From Cutibacterium equinum (GTDB lineage: Bacteria; Actinomycetota; Actinomycetes; Propionibacteriales; Propionibacteriaceae), in assembly GCF_028021195.1 (NCBI RefSeq), contig NZ_CP115668.1, positions 868,001-932,000 of the forward strand: a stretch of DNA of 64,000 bases. The letters are read 5' to 3'. Position numbers and translations under genes: made by a program. Under the pieces are notes generated by a model. The model did not search any database. It was given only the letters and a program-made list of their open reading frames with translations, and was not told where the DNA came from. Below, one piece after another: positions 35,989 through 44,719 of the stretch; positions within the stretch are counted from its first letter, which is position 1, and each line of letters opens with the position of its first letter.

Positions 35989-37230
35989 ATGCCATTCGGA
36001 TTCGACGTCACCTCACATCTCGATGATTCCCACGGGCGCACCGGCGTCATCCACACTCCACACGGTGACATCGAGACGCCGGCCTTCGTCGTCGTCGGGA
36101 CCAAGGCGACCGTTAAGTCCCTGCTACCTGAATCCGTGGCGGCACTGGGGGCTCAGGCCGTGCTGGCCAACGCCTACCACCTTTTCCTGCAGCCAGGACC
36201 AGAACTTGTCGATGAGGCCGGAGGACTGGGCCAGTTCATGAACTGGAGCGGGCCTACTTTCACCGATTCCGGTGGCTTCCAGGTGCTCAGCCTCGGCGCC
36301 GGGTTCAAGAAGACTCTGGCGATGGACATCTCCGAGCTGACCGAGGATGACGTCATGGCTGCCGACGCCGACCGCAAGGCCATGGTCGACGAGGACGGCG
36401 TCACCTTCCGCAGTCCCCTCAACGGGGACCGTCATCGGTTCACCCCCGAGGTGTCCATGAGGATCCAGCATCAGCTCGGCGCCGACATCATGTTCGCCTT
36501 CGACGAGTTGACCACACTCATGAACACCCGTGCCTACCAGGAGGAGGCGTTGGAGCGGACCCGACGCTGGGCAGAGCACTGCCTGGCCGAACACCGGCGC
36601 CTGACCGAGGCCAGGGCGTCAAAGCCGTACCAGGCCCTCTTCGGAGTCATTCAGGGAGCCCAGTACGAGGACCTGCGTCGCAAGGCGTGCCGCGATCTGT
36701 CCGAGATGGAGATTGACGGCCAGCGGTTCGACGGCTTCGGTCTAGGAGGGGCCATCGAGAAGGTCAACCTCGGGCGAATCGTCACCTGGTGTGCCGAGGA
36801 GCTGCCCGATGATCGTCCCCGTCACCTGCTGGGCATCTCCGAGCCCGACGACCTCTTTGCCGCTTGCCGGGCCGGTGCCGACACCTTCGACTGCGTCAAC
36901 CCCTCCAGAGTGGCGCGTAATGCCGCGATTTACACCGTCGACGGGCGCTACAACATCAACACCGCTCGATTCCGGCGCGATTTCGGCCCGCTGGAGGAGG
37001 GTTGCGACTGTTACACCTGCACCCATTACTCCCGCGCCTACCTTCACCATCTCTTCAAGGCCAAGGAGATGCTCGCCAACACCTTGGCAACGATTCACAA
37101 CGAACGCTGGACGGTGCGGCTGGTCGACCAGATCCGCGTCGCCATGCGTGGCGGAGATCTGGACGCCCTCGAGACGGAGTTCATGGGTCGCTGGAATGCC
37201 AACGCTGGAAGGCTGGCCAAGGCCGACTGA
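35989..37230 (+). CDS. tgt: Queuine/preQ1 tRNA-ribosyltransferase (tRNA-guanine transglycosylase)
   Basis: Tgt exchanges guanine-34 of GUN-anticodon tRNAs for a queuosine precursor. FTDSGGFQVLSLG carries the first catalytic Asp. FDCVNPSRVARNA carries the second (the C-V-N variant is usual). CDCYTCTHYSRAYLHHLFK holds the zinc ligands. I place the start at 35989 (PFGFDVTSHL), preceded by a -10 hexamer; frames open to 35935 add residues with no family match. 413 residues. A queuosine-precursor transporter gene lies 5 kb downstream. Confidence 0.94.
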   Translation: MPFGFDVTSHLDDSHGRTGVIHTPHGDIETPAFVVVGTKATVKSLLPESVAALGAQAVLANAYHLFLQPGPELVDEAGGLGQFMNWSGPTFTDSGGFQVLSLGAGFKKTLAMDISELTEDDVMAADADRKAMVDEDGVTFRSPLNGDRHRFTPEVSMRIQHQLGADIMFAFDELTTLMNTRAYQEEALERTRRWAEHCLAEHRRLTEARASKPYQALFGVIQGAQYEDLRRKACRDLSEMEIDGQRFDGFGLGGAIEKVNLGRIVTWCAEELPDDRPRHLLGISEPDDLFAACRAGADTFDCVNPSRVARNAAIYTVDGRYNINTARFRRDFGPLEEGCDCYTCTHYSRAYLHHLFKAKEMLANTLATIHNERWTVRLVDQIRVAMRGGDLDALETEFMGRWNANAGRLAKAD

Positions 37231-37277
37231 CAAGCCTGTTCTGTGACATCTCATCCTCACGACGGAGGAGACTGGGG

Positions 37278-38627
37278 GTGCCACTCGCTACGCTCAGTGG
37301 CGTGCGAGAGGCAATCGTGTCCTTCATGGCGATGGACGATCTGTGGCGCCGCCGAGTGCCGGATACACGGGGCTGGCGAGTCCCGAGGGTGGGGTTCCTA
37401 CCCGCTGTTGACGTGCTCGTCGGGGCGCTCGTGGCCCTCGCCGTGGGTGCCGGTGGGCTCTTGCTGGCCGCTCTTCAAGACCGCCTTGACGTTCTCGGAG
37501 TAGGTGACGTCATCGTCGTCATCGCCCTTGCTGTGGTGCTGTCCTTCCGGCGAGTGGCACCGGTCACCTCGGCCGCCCTCATCACTGTCATCTGGGTCAT
37601 CGGAGCCTATGCGACGCCGTACATGGCGGCCAACTGGGTGTCGACCCTGGCCGTCTTCTTCTCCTACGACTCCCTCATGGGGTGGGCGCGGACCCGCCGT
37701 CTCGCCTGGGGGTCCATGCTGGCAGTCTTCGTCGTCATCATGGGGTGGGTTGCCCTCACGATGGCATTCGGGAACTCGCTCACCAAGCAGATCGAAGCCA
37801 TCAATCCTGACAGCAATGGGGAGGGGATCATTTATCTCGTCCTCACCTATGTCATCATCAACGTCACCTTCGTCATCGGCGCAGCGTTGGCGGGTCAGGT
37901 GTCCTGGCTGCGGGCACGGGACCTGGCCGAGGTCCGCCGTCAGGCTGCCACGATCGAACGACAGCGCACCCAACTGGCCGAGCAGGCCGTTCTCGACGAG
38001 AGGTTGCGGATCGCCAGGGAGATGCATGACTCGGTGGCCCACCACGTGTCGGTGGTGGGTATCCATGCCGCTGGTGCTCGTCGAGCCCTCGACATTGATC
38101 CGGATCTGGCCCGCGACGCCTTGGCCACCGTGGAATCGGAGTCACGGGCGGTCGTCACCGAGATACGTTCCCTGCTGGGATCCTTGCGCGCCGGTGGTGA
38201 ACCACGTGCCCGCCTCGGCCTGGCCGACCTTGACCGTCTGTGCGAGGAGCAGCGACGTGCGTCGGTGCGATTGCTGCGAGTGGGAGACGACTCCATGGTC
38301 GGCCCCCTGCTGGGCCACACCTGTTACCGGATCGTCCAGGAATCCCTCAACAATGTGGAGGCCCATTCCAGCGCCACCGAGGTGACGGTGTCGTTGCGGT
38401 GCAATGATGACGAGGTCGAGGTGGAGATCACCGACAACGGCCGCCCGATTCGCTCCGGCCCCTCGACCGGGGTGGGGATCGTCGGTATGTCCGAGCGGGT
38501 CGAGGTGCTGGGCGGGACCATCGAGGTGGGCCCGCGCAAGGTCGGTGGATGGCGAGTGCGGGCCGTCATGCCATTGCGTCAGGGTGAAAAGACGAGGGCC
38601 GAGGACATCGAGGACGGAGTGGACTGA
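37278..38627 (+). CDS. Two-component sensor histidine kinase, HisKA_3/NarL-partner type
   Basis: The N-terminal ~180 residues hold about five membrane helices (VDVLVGALVALAVGAGGLLL and others) with little extracytoplasmic sequence. A linker coiled coil follows, then the DHp box ERLRIAREMHDSVAHHVSVV with the phospho-His, and a HATPase with ITDNGRPIRSG and GIVGMSERVEVLGG. 449 residues from the GTG at 37278, which has GGAGGAG 7 nt upstream; the frame runs further back into tgt. Signal unknown. The partner regulator overlaps by 1 bp, and an ABC exporter follows. Confidence 0.88.
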   Translation: MPLATLSGVREAIVSFMAMDDLWRRRVPDTRGWRVPRVGFLPAVDVLVGALVALAVGAGGLLLAALQDRLDVLGVGDVIVVIALAVVLSFRRVAPVTSAALITVIWVIGAYATPYMAANWVSTLAVFFSYDSLMGWARTRRLAWGSMLAVFVVIMGWVALTMAFGNSLTKQIEAINPDSNGEGIIYLVLTYVIINVTFVIGAALAGQVSWLRARDLAEVRRQAATIERQRTQLAEQAVLDERLRIAREMHDSVAHHVSVVGIHAAGARRALDIDPDLARDALATVESESRAVVTEIRSLLGSLRAGGEPRARLGLADLDRLCEEQRRASVRLLRVGDDSMVGPLLGHTCYRIVQESLNNVEAHSSATEVTVSLRCNDDEVEVEITDNGRPIRSGPSTGVGIVGMSERVEVLGGTIEVGPRKVGGWRVRAVMPLRQGEKTRAEDIEDGVD

Positions 38628-39283
38628 TGCGCGTCGTGCTGGTTGATGACCAGAAATTGGTCCGTCAGGGATTTCGTCTCATTCTCGCGGTGGAGCCCGA
38701 CATCACGGTCGTCGGGGAAGCCGCCAATGGGGCCGAGGCCGTGGACGTGGTGAGGGAAACTGCTCCCGACGTCGTCCTCATGGACGTCCAGATGCCCGTC
38801 ATGGACGGTATCGCGGCCACCGCGAAGATCCGCGAGTTCAGCGATGTCAAGATCGTCATCCTCACCACCTTCGACCGAGACGACTACCTTTTTGCTGCCC
38901 TCGATGCGGGGGCCAGCGGATTCATGCTCAAGAACGCCGACGCCGAGTCCTTGGTAGCAGGTCTGCGGCAGGTGGCAGACGGGCATGCCTTGCTCGCCCC
39001 CGAGGTCACCAGACGAGTCATCGCCCGATCCTCGCGGCTGGGCAAGATGGCGACCGACAGCAGGATCGAACAGCTCACCGCCCGCGAGATTGAGGTCGCC
39101 AAATTGGTGGCGCGGGGTCTGTCCAATGCCGAGATCGCGGCGAAGCTCGTCGTCTCCGAAGCCACTGTCAAAACCCATGTTTCTAACTGCCTCATGAAGT
39201 GCGACCTGCGCGACCGGGTCCAGCTCGTGGCTTTGGCCTACGAGTCGGGACTCATTCGTGTGGGGGAGACATCTGCCGACTGA
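38627..39283 (+). CDS. LuxR/NarL-family response regulator
   Basis: The receiver domain has the acidic pocket VLVDDQKLV, phospho-acceptor VVLMDVQMPVMDG and TTFDRDDYLFAAL. The C-terminal LuxR HTH is LTAREIEVAKLVARGLSNAE followed by VSEATVKTHVSNCLMK. 218 residues. It shares one base with the kinase stop and would control the downstream ABC-2 exporter genes, by analogy with similar loci. Confidence 0.93.
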   Translation: MRVVLVDDQKLVRQGFRLILAVEPDITVVGEAANGAEAVDVVRETAPDVVLMDVQMPVMDGIAATAKIREFSDVKIVILTTFDRDDYLFAALDAGASGFMLKNADAESLVAGLRQVADGHALLAPEVTRRVIARSSRLGKMATDSRIEQLTAREIEVAKLVARGLSNAEIAAKLVVSEATVKTHVSNCLMKCDLRDRVQLVALAYESGLIRVGETSAD

Positions 39284-39367
39284 AATCCGTCGTACCGCTG
39301 ATGCGTGAAGGCCGCGACTTGGATGTGATGGTCATGTGATCGCAGGTCAAGGACGTAGGAGGTAGCC

Positions 39368-40300
39368 ATGATCGACACAGACATGCGCCACCGAGAACCG
39401 GTGTCAATTCGGGTTGACGAACTCACCCGAAGTTTCGGGGAACTGGTGGCCGTTGACCATCTCAACTTCGAGATCCCCTCGGGTCAGATGACCGGTTTCG
39501 TGGGAGCCAACGGCGCTGGCAAGACGACGACGATGCGGATGATCGTCGGGGTGCTCAAGCCCGTTTCCGGTCAGGTGTTGTGGTCGGGCAAGCCGATCAC
39601 GGCGAAGGACCGTCGCACCATCGGGTACATGCCCGAGGAACGAGGGCTGTATCCCAAGCAGCCGGTCATTGACCAGCTCGTCTATCTCGCTCGGATCAAG
39701 GGGGCCTCGGCCGGAAGCGCTCGCACCCAGGCCATGGAGTATCTGGAGAGGTTCGGCCTGGCTGATCGCGCCCGTGACCAGGTGCAGAAGCTGTCCTTGG
39801 GCAATCAGCAGCGGGTCCAGGTGACGGCCTCACTGCTCGCTGATCCGTCAGTTCTCATCCTCGACGAGCCCTTCTCCGGACTCGATCCGGTGGCCGTTGA
39901 CGCGATGGCCGACGTGTTGAGGGAGAAGACCGGCCAAGGGGTCCCGGTCCTGTTCAGCTCCCATCAGCTTGACCTCATCGACCGGCTGTGTGACCGCATG
40001 GTCATCATGCACAAGGGACGAATGGTTACCAACGGCACCACAGAGGAATTGCGCGAGGTCGGCCCTCGACGCTACCGAGTGGAGGCGCGCGGCGATCTCG
40101 GCTGGCTGCGATCTCTGCCAGACCTGACGGTCGTCGACGTCGGCGGCACCACCGCTGTCATCGAGTTCCCGAATCCCGCCCAGATCGATCATCTCCTCGA
40201 CGTCATCGTCACCGAGTCGATGAACCGTGGCGGACTGATCGAGTTGACCCACATTCGCCCGAGCCTGGGCGAGATCTACCGAGAGGTGGCCCAGTCATGA
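39368..40300 (+). CDS. ABC exporter ATP-binding protein, NatA-like
   Basis: Walker A is VGANGAGKTTTMRM, the signature reads LSLGNQQRVQV and Walker B is LILDEPFSGLDPVAV. The C-terminal NatA/CcmA-type extension (DUF4162-like) ends in THIRPSLGEIYREV. 310 residues. ATP subunit for the permease that overlaps it by 4 bp. Exporters of this class handle Na+, drugs or antimicrobial peptides; the substrate here is unknown. Confidence 0.92.
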   Translation: MIDTDMRHREPVSIRVDELTRSFGELVAVDHLNFEIPSGQMTGFVGANGAGKTTTMRMIVGVLKPVSGQVLWSGKPITAKDRRTIGYMPEERGLYPKQPVIDQLVYLARIKGASAGSARTQAMEYLERFGLADRARDQVQKLSLGNQQRVQVTASLLADPSVLILDEPFSGLDPVAVDAMADVLREKTGQGVPVLFSSHQLDLIDRLCDRMVIMHKGRMVTNGTTEELREVGPRRYRVEARGDLGWLRSLPDLTVVDVGGTTAVIEFPNPAQIDHLLDVIVTESMNRGGLIELTHIRPSLGEIYREVAQS

Positions 40301-41508
40301 CGAGCACATCATCGACCTGGCGTCTTGTCGCATCCCGAGAGATCGGCGTCAAACTGCGCGACAAAGGATTCATCATCTCGATGATCATCACGGTGGTTCT
40401 CATCCTGGCGATCCCGGTGGTGTCATCCATCATCTCCTCCCATCACGACCATGACGGCGTGGTCGTGACCGACGACAAGGCCGCCGCCGTCGTCAAGGTG
40501 GCTCAGCAGGACCTGGCTGCCCGTGGATCGGGCGACAAGATCGAGGTGGTTCGGGCGGCCGACGAGGCCGAGGCCCACCGCAAGCTCCACGATGACGACG
40601 ACATGGTTTATCTGCACCAGAAGGATGGCCAGTGGCATCTCGACGGCTACGACAAGACCCCTTCGGCTGACGGGTCGTCCACGCGAGTCATGGAGGCGGC
40701 GGTGGCCCGAGCAGCCGTCGCCGACAACGCCGAGGCTGCTGGAGCTGATGCCACGGCCATGACCAGGGGAATGTCCCTCCAGACCGGACAAGTCAAGGCA
40801 TCTGAGGGCACCTCGGAGGCTGTCGGATACATGCTGGCCGTCGTTTTCAGCATCCTGTTCATGATGTCGGCGATCTCCTACGGCATGATGATTGCCAACT
40901 CAGTGGTCGAGGAGAAGCAGTCCAGGATCGTGGAGATCTTGTTGACCGGAGTACCTGCCCGGCAGCTGCTCATCGGCAAGATCGTCGGAAATACGGTGTT
41001 GGCCGTCGGACAGCTCGTCATCATCTGCGGGTTGGGCATGCTCGCTGTGTCCTTCTCGTCATGGTCGGACGTCATCACGGTCGCGATGTCGTGGTCTGTG
41101 CTGTGGTTCGTGCTGTTCTTCCTCATCGGATTCGTGGCGCTGGCAAGCCTGTACGCGGCTGCAGGATCGATGGCCTCGCGCACCGAGGACCTTCAGAGCA
41201 CCGCAATGCCACTGATGTACCTCGTCATGATCATCTACTTCTGGGTGGTGATGTCGATGTCGAACCTTGACGGCCTCAGCGCCAGGATCGGCAGCTACGT
41301 CCCGATCGCCTCGGTGGTATTCATGCCGCTGCGCATGCTTGGTCATCGCGCAACGTGGTGGGAACCGATCATCTCGATCATCATCACCCTCGGCTTCACG
41401 GCGTTCGCCGTGCTGGTCGGAGAAAGGATCTACCGACGCTCGATCCTGCAGACGAACGGTCGGGTGAGCTTCAAGAACGCATGGAGGCACAACGAGTCAG
41501 TGGCGTGA
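40297..41508 (+). CDS. ABC-2 type permease, NatB-like
   Basis: One N-terminal membrane helix (KGFIISMIITVVLILAIPVV) is followed by an extracytoplasmic stretch of about 130 residues and five or six C-terminal helices. SVVEEKQSRIVEILLTGVPA is the conserved cytoplasmic loop (EEK...ILLT) of ABC-2 permeases. 403 residues. Partner of the preceding ATPase and third function in the kinase-regulator-exporter cluster. Confidence 0.9.
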   Translation: MTSTSSTWRLVASREIGVKLRDKGFIISMIITVVLILAIPVVSSIISSHHDHDGVVVTDDKAAAVVKVAQQDLAARGSGDKIEVVRAADEAEAHRKLHDDDDMVYLHQKDGQWHLDGYDKTPSADGSSTRVMEAAVARAAVADNAEAAGADATAMTRGMSLQTGQVKASEGTSEAVGYMLAVVFSILFMMSAISYGMMIANSVVEEKQSRIVEILLTGVPARQLLIGKIVGNTVLAVGQLVIICGLGMLAVSFSSWSDVITVAMSWSVLWFVLFFLIGFVALASLYAAAGSMASRTEDLQSTAMPLMYLVMIIYFWVVMSMSNLDGLSARIGSYVPIASVVFMPLRMLGHRATWWEPIISIIITLGFTAFAVLVGERIYRRSILQTNGRVSFKNAWRHNESVA

Positions 41509-41521
41509 CGTCGTGCACGGT

Positions 41522-41558
41522 ATGACGGTGCGGGTCCCGATGTGGTCCGCATCGTCAT
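41522..41558. terminator. Hairpin between the ABC-2 permease gene and the yhhQ-like gene
   Basis: A 12-bp stem (41522-41533 with 41547-41558, one G-T pair) has a 13-nt loop just after the permease stop. It is followed by direct repeats rather than a U-tract. Confidence 0.55.
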
Positions 41559-41581
41559 GGCTGCCAGAGAACGTGGCGGAT

Positions 41582-41636
41582 GTCGCGAATACCTGAGGTG
41601 GCGGATGCCCTGCGGTCGTGAATACCTGAGGTGGCG
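41582..41636. repeat. Two direct 22-bp repeats spaced 33 bp
   Basis: The 22-mers at 41582-41603 and 41615-41636 (core GAATACCTGAGGTGGCG) differ at one base. They sit between converging genes, right at the 3' end of the yhhQ-like gene. Function unknown. Confidence 0.6.
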
Positions 41637-41638
41637 CG

Positions 41639-42364
41639 TCACTCCTGGGTCGCCGTCAGTCTCTCCTGGTAGGTCGGCTCGTGCTTCTTGATCCAGGCGA
41701 TGATCCGAGTCGTGATCGGGATGCAGGCGTACTCGACGAGGGTCTTCCACAAGAACCCGAAGAAGGCGTAGTTGCACCACTGACCGAAGCTGGTGATGCC
41801 CACCACCGGTGCCGCGACGGTACAGAAGATGACGGTGTCGACGGCCTCACCCGCGCCCGTGGACCCCATGAGCCGACCGACGAGGCCACGCTCCAACCAC
41901 GTGGCCTTGAGTCGAACCATGATGACCGAGTTGGTGAACTGGCCAGCGAGGAATCCGCACGCCCCGGCCAGCACCATCTGCCACACCGGCCCCAGCGACA
42001 TCTCCAAGGCGGCGTCACGAGCCACCGAGTACGGGTCGTTGAACCCCGGCAGGGCAATGACCCCCCAGAAGCACAGCACCGAGAGAATCGCGCAGATGAA
42101 GCCCATGACGATGGTGCGGCGAGCTGCCTTCATCCCGTAGACCTCGGTGGTGATGTCTCCCATGACGTAGGCGAGCGGGAACAAGAAGAACCCGCCGTCA
42201 GTGGTGATGGGGCCAAGTTGGACTCCCTTCGACCCGCCGATGTTGGACAGGATGACCACGACACACATGAGAGTCAGCAGGATGTCGTAGTGCCCGGATC
42301 CCCGATCGGCATAGGTCGGTCGAGCAGTGGCAAATGACCTGCGGCTGGTGGAGTCTGACGTCAC
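41639..42364 (-). CDS. yhhQ: Queuosine precursor transporter, YhhQ/COG1738 family
   Basis: This integral membrane protein of about 241 residues has six hydrophobic segments. The signature GGFFLFPLAYVMGDITTEVYG (inner half shown) is diagnostic for the family, as are FLAGQFTNSVIMVRLK and STGAGEAVDTVIFCTVA. Family members import preQ0, preQ1 or related deazaguanines for queuosine salvage. The GTG at 42364 is chosen because TACCAT lies 6 nt upstream; the frame is open further back. Together with tgt it suggests salvage rather than full synthesis. Confidence 0.85.
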   Translation of the reverse strand: MTSDSTSRRSFATARPTYADRGSGHYDILLTLMCVVVILSNIGGSKGVQLGPITTDGGFFLFPLAYVMGDITTEVYGMKAARRTIVMGFICAILSVLCFWGVIALPGFNDPYSVARDAALEMSLGPVWQMVLAGACGFLAGQFTNSVIMVRLKATWLERGLVGRLMGSTGAGEAVDTVIFCTVAAPVVGITSFGQWCNYAFFGFLWKTLVEYACIPITTRIIAWIKKHEPTYQERLTATQE

Positions 42365-42396
42365 GGCGAAATGGTAACGGTGTTGGCGCATACCAT
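42365..42396. promoter_or_regulatory. Divergent promoters of yhhQ and pip
   Basis: On the reverse strand TACCAT (42371-42376) precedes the yhhQ GTG by 6 nt (leaderless type). On the forward strand another TACCAT (42391-42396) lies 32 nt before the pip GTG, leaving room for a leader with a ribosome binding site. Confidence 0.45.
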
Positions 42397-42428
42397 CGAG
42401 GTGACGATCGCAACCACAGGAGGTTTCC

Positions 42429-43433
42429 GTGACCCTTGCAACCTCGGAACTCAACATCAGCCCGCAGCGGGGCCTGTACCCGCCGATCGAGCCCTACGAC
42501 ACCCGGATGGTCGATGTGGGGGAGGGCCAGCAGCTCTACGTCGAGCAGTGCGGCAACCCTGACGGCAAGCCGGTGGTCTTCCTCCACGGCGGCCCAGGCG
42601 GTGGTGGCGGCACCGAACGGCGCCGTTTCTTCGACCCCGAGGCCTACCGCATCATCGTGTTCGATCAGCGTGGCTGTGGCCTGTCAACGCCGCAAATCGC
42701 CAAGGCGCGCACCCCTGAGGAGATGGCCAACAACACGACGTGGAAGCTCGTGGAGGATCTGGAGAAGATTCGCCAGCTGCTGGACATTGAGCGTTGGCAG
42801 GTCTTTGGCGGGTCATGGGGGTCGTGTCTGGCCTTGGCCTACGCCCAGACCCACCCCGAGCGCGTCACCGAGCTGGTGCTGCGCGGCATCTTCACCCTGC
42901 GTGAGCAGGAACTCGACTGGTACTACAACTTCGGTGCCTCTGAGGTCTTCCCGGAGCTGTGGGACATGTTCTGCGAGCCGCTGCGCCGAGCCGGACACGA
43001 TTTCTCCCGCGACAACATCGCCGCCTACTACGACCTGCTCTGGGACGACGACCCCGACGTCCACGGCCCCGCAGCCGTGGCATGGACAACCTGGGAGGGG
43101 GCGACGACCTCGCTGTCCTTCGACCCGTCCCACGTCGAGGAGTTCTCGGACCCACAGTTCGCGTTGGCCTTCGCTCGCATCGAGAACCACTACTTCGTCA
43201 ACCACGGATTTATGGTCGAGGGGCAATTATTGCGCGACGCCCACAAGCTCGCCGACATCCCGACCGTCATCGTCCAGGGCCGCTACGACATGTGCTGCCC
43301 TGACGTCACCGCCGTCGACCTGTCCAAGGCCCTACCGAGCGCCGACCTGCGCATCGTGCTGGCAGGTCACTCAGCCTTCGAGCCCCTCATCGCCTCCGAG
43401 CTGGTCAAGGCCACCGATCAATTCCGCGGCTGA
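42429..43433 (+). CDS. pip: Proline iminopeptidase
   Basis: This alpha/beta-hydrolase (peptidase S33) releases N-terminal proline from peptides. The oxyanion region reads VFLHGGPGGGGG, the nucleophile elbow GGSWGSCLALAYA and the catalytic His lies in VLAGHSAFEP; FDQRGCGLS matches the family. Asp is in IVQGRYDMCCP. 334 residues, cytoplasmic (no signal peptide). AGGAGG precedes the GTG. The specificity call rests on the family signature. Confidence 0.93.
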   Translation: MTLATSELNISPQRGLYPPIEPYDTRMVDVGEGQQLYVEQCGNPDGKPVVFLHGGPGGGGGTERRRFFDPEAYRIIVFDQRGCGLSTPQIAKARTPEEMANNTTWKLVEDLEKIRQLLDIERWQVFGGSWGSCLALAYAQTHPERVTELVLRGIFTLREQELDWYYNFGASEVFPELWDMFCEPLRRAGHDFSRDNIAAYYDLLWDDDPDVHGPAAVAWTTWEGATTSLSFDPSHVEEFSDPQFALAFARIENHYFVNHGFMVEGQLLRDAHKLADIPTVIVQGRYDMCCPDVTAVDLSKALPSADLRIVLAGHSAFEPLIASELVKATDQFRG

Positions 43434-43448
43434 GATGTGAATCCGACA

Positions 43449-43474
43449 GGGCCGGCGTCTAGCGACGTCGGCCC
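43449..43474. terminator. Bidirectional hairpin between pip and the phosphotransferase gene
   Basis: An 11-bp stem (43449-43459 with 43464-43474, one G-T pair) closes on a TAGC loop. It lies between converging genes and immediately outside the phosphotransferase stop. Confidence 0.7.
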
Positions 43475-43477
43475 GTG

Positions 43478-44572
43478 TCATGTCCGGGTCATCTGCGCAA
43501 AACAGGGGACCGTCTCCAATTCCGATGGCCATCCCCACTCCTGGACGGCCAGATCAGCCGCCCGACCACACATGAGGGCCAACTGTGGTGTCCTCCCCGG
43601 ATGGTCGGCCACCCACCGCCACCGTGAGACCAGACGCTGACGTCCACTGCCGAACCGGCCGGGGGCATCGCGACGCTGCAATGGTTCCAGTGACAACTCG
43701 GTCGTCTGCAAGGTGGCCGCAGTCGCAGCCAGGGCAATCATGTCGTCGCTGACGGCGGGTCCGACCTCCCGATACCCAGCCATGGCGGCATCCCGGAAGG
43801 TCCCGTTCACCTGTCCGGAGTCGTCACAACTGACCCACGGCACCTGCAGATGAGCGACGTCGACCGCTGGGTGGTGGACGCTGCTGGCCTCGAAGTCGAT
43901 GAAGGTGGCGTCGGGGGCATCGGCAGGAATCACGATGTTTCCCGGGCACGGATCGGCCTGGGTGAGGACGGCATCGTCCCCGCCCGCCAGCTCGGCGAAC
44001 AGCCCGACCTCGGCCGTCGCCTCCTCGCTGAGTACGCCGTCGTCGAGCAGATCGGCAAGCCGAGACGCCCCACGACCGGGCAGTCGAGGAGATGCCGGAC
44101 CGCCAGCCGACAAGGTCTGCGGATCGGCGGTCCTGACGAGGCGCCGGAAGGTCGCGACATCGGCACCGCGCATCGTCGCGCCCAGCCCGCGACCCCACGC
44201 CCGACCAGCTTCCACAGCGGCATCGGGATCAGATCCGCCCAGCACGTCGGCAAGGGTCGTCACCTCACCAAGATCAGCCATGACGATGACCCCCAGATCC
44301 AGGTCGGCGGCCAACATCTGCGGCGCCCCTGGGATCGTCGCCAATCCGGCCCACTCCCGCACGATCCCGAAACCGCCGGAATTGTGGGCCATCGCCTTGG
44401 AGTGAAAACACTTGGCAATGACGGTGTGGGCTCCCTGACTGGCCACGGTGGAACCGTCCACCCAGCACCGGGCCACACTGGTGCGCACCCCGTCTCGTAG
44501 CACCTCGTCGAGGGACAACTCCGTACCCAGCACGAACGCGGCATCATCGAGCCAGCCCAGTCCCATGTCCAC
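43478..44572 (-). CDS. APH-family phosphotransferase-like protein
   Basis: The fold of aminoglycoside/choline phosphotransferases is suggested by LTQADPCPGNIVI, a variant of the HxDxxxxN catalytic loop with Gln in place of His, and by TFIDFEASSVHHPAVDVAHL (DFE metal-binding region). The N-lobe is poorly conserved. Substrate unknown; nothing points to antibiotic resistance. 364 residues, GGAGGTGG before the ATG. Divergent from phoH. Confidence 0.72.
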   Translation of the reverse strand: MDMGLGWLDDAAFVLGTELSLDEVLRDGVRTSVARCWVDGSTVASQGAHTVIAKCFHSKAMAHNSGGFGIVREWAGLATIPGAPQMLAADLDLGVIVMADLGEVTTLADVLGGSDPDAAVEAGRAWGRGLGATMRGADVATFRRLVRTADPQTLSAGGPASPRLPGRGASRLADLLDDGVLSEEATAEVGLFAELAGGDDAVLTQADPCPGNIVIPADAPDATFIDFEASSVHHPAVDVAHLQVPWVSCDDSGQVNGTFRDAAMAGYREVGPAVSDDMIALAATAATLQTTELSLEPLQRRDAPGRFGSGRQRLVSRWRWVADHPGRTPQLALMCGRAADLAVQEWGWPSELETVPCFAQMTRT

Positions 44573-44719
44573 CTCCGGAACACCGCAGCGATCAAGTCAG
44601 TCGTCAGCTCCGTCTACAGTGGGAGAGTACACATTCACCCCACCCCGGAGAGAACCCTGACCACCACCGCGCACTCCCACAACACCGATATCGGCACACA
44701 CGGCCCAGCGCGCCGAGTC

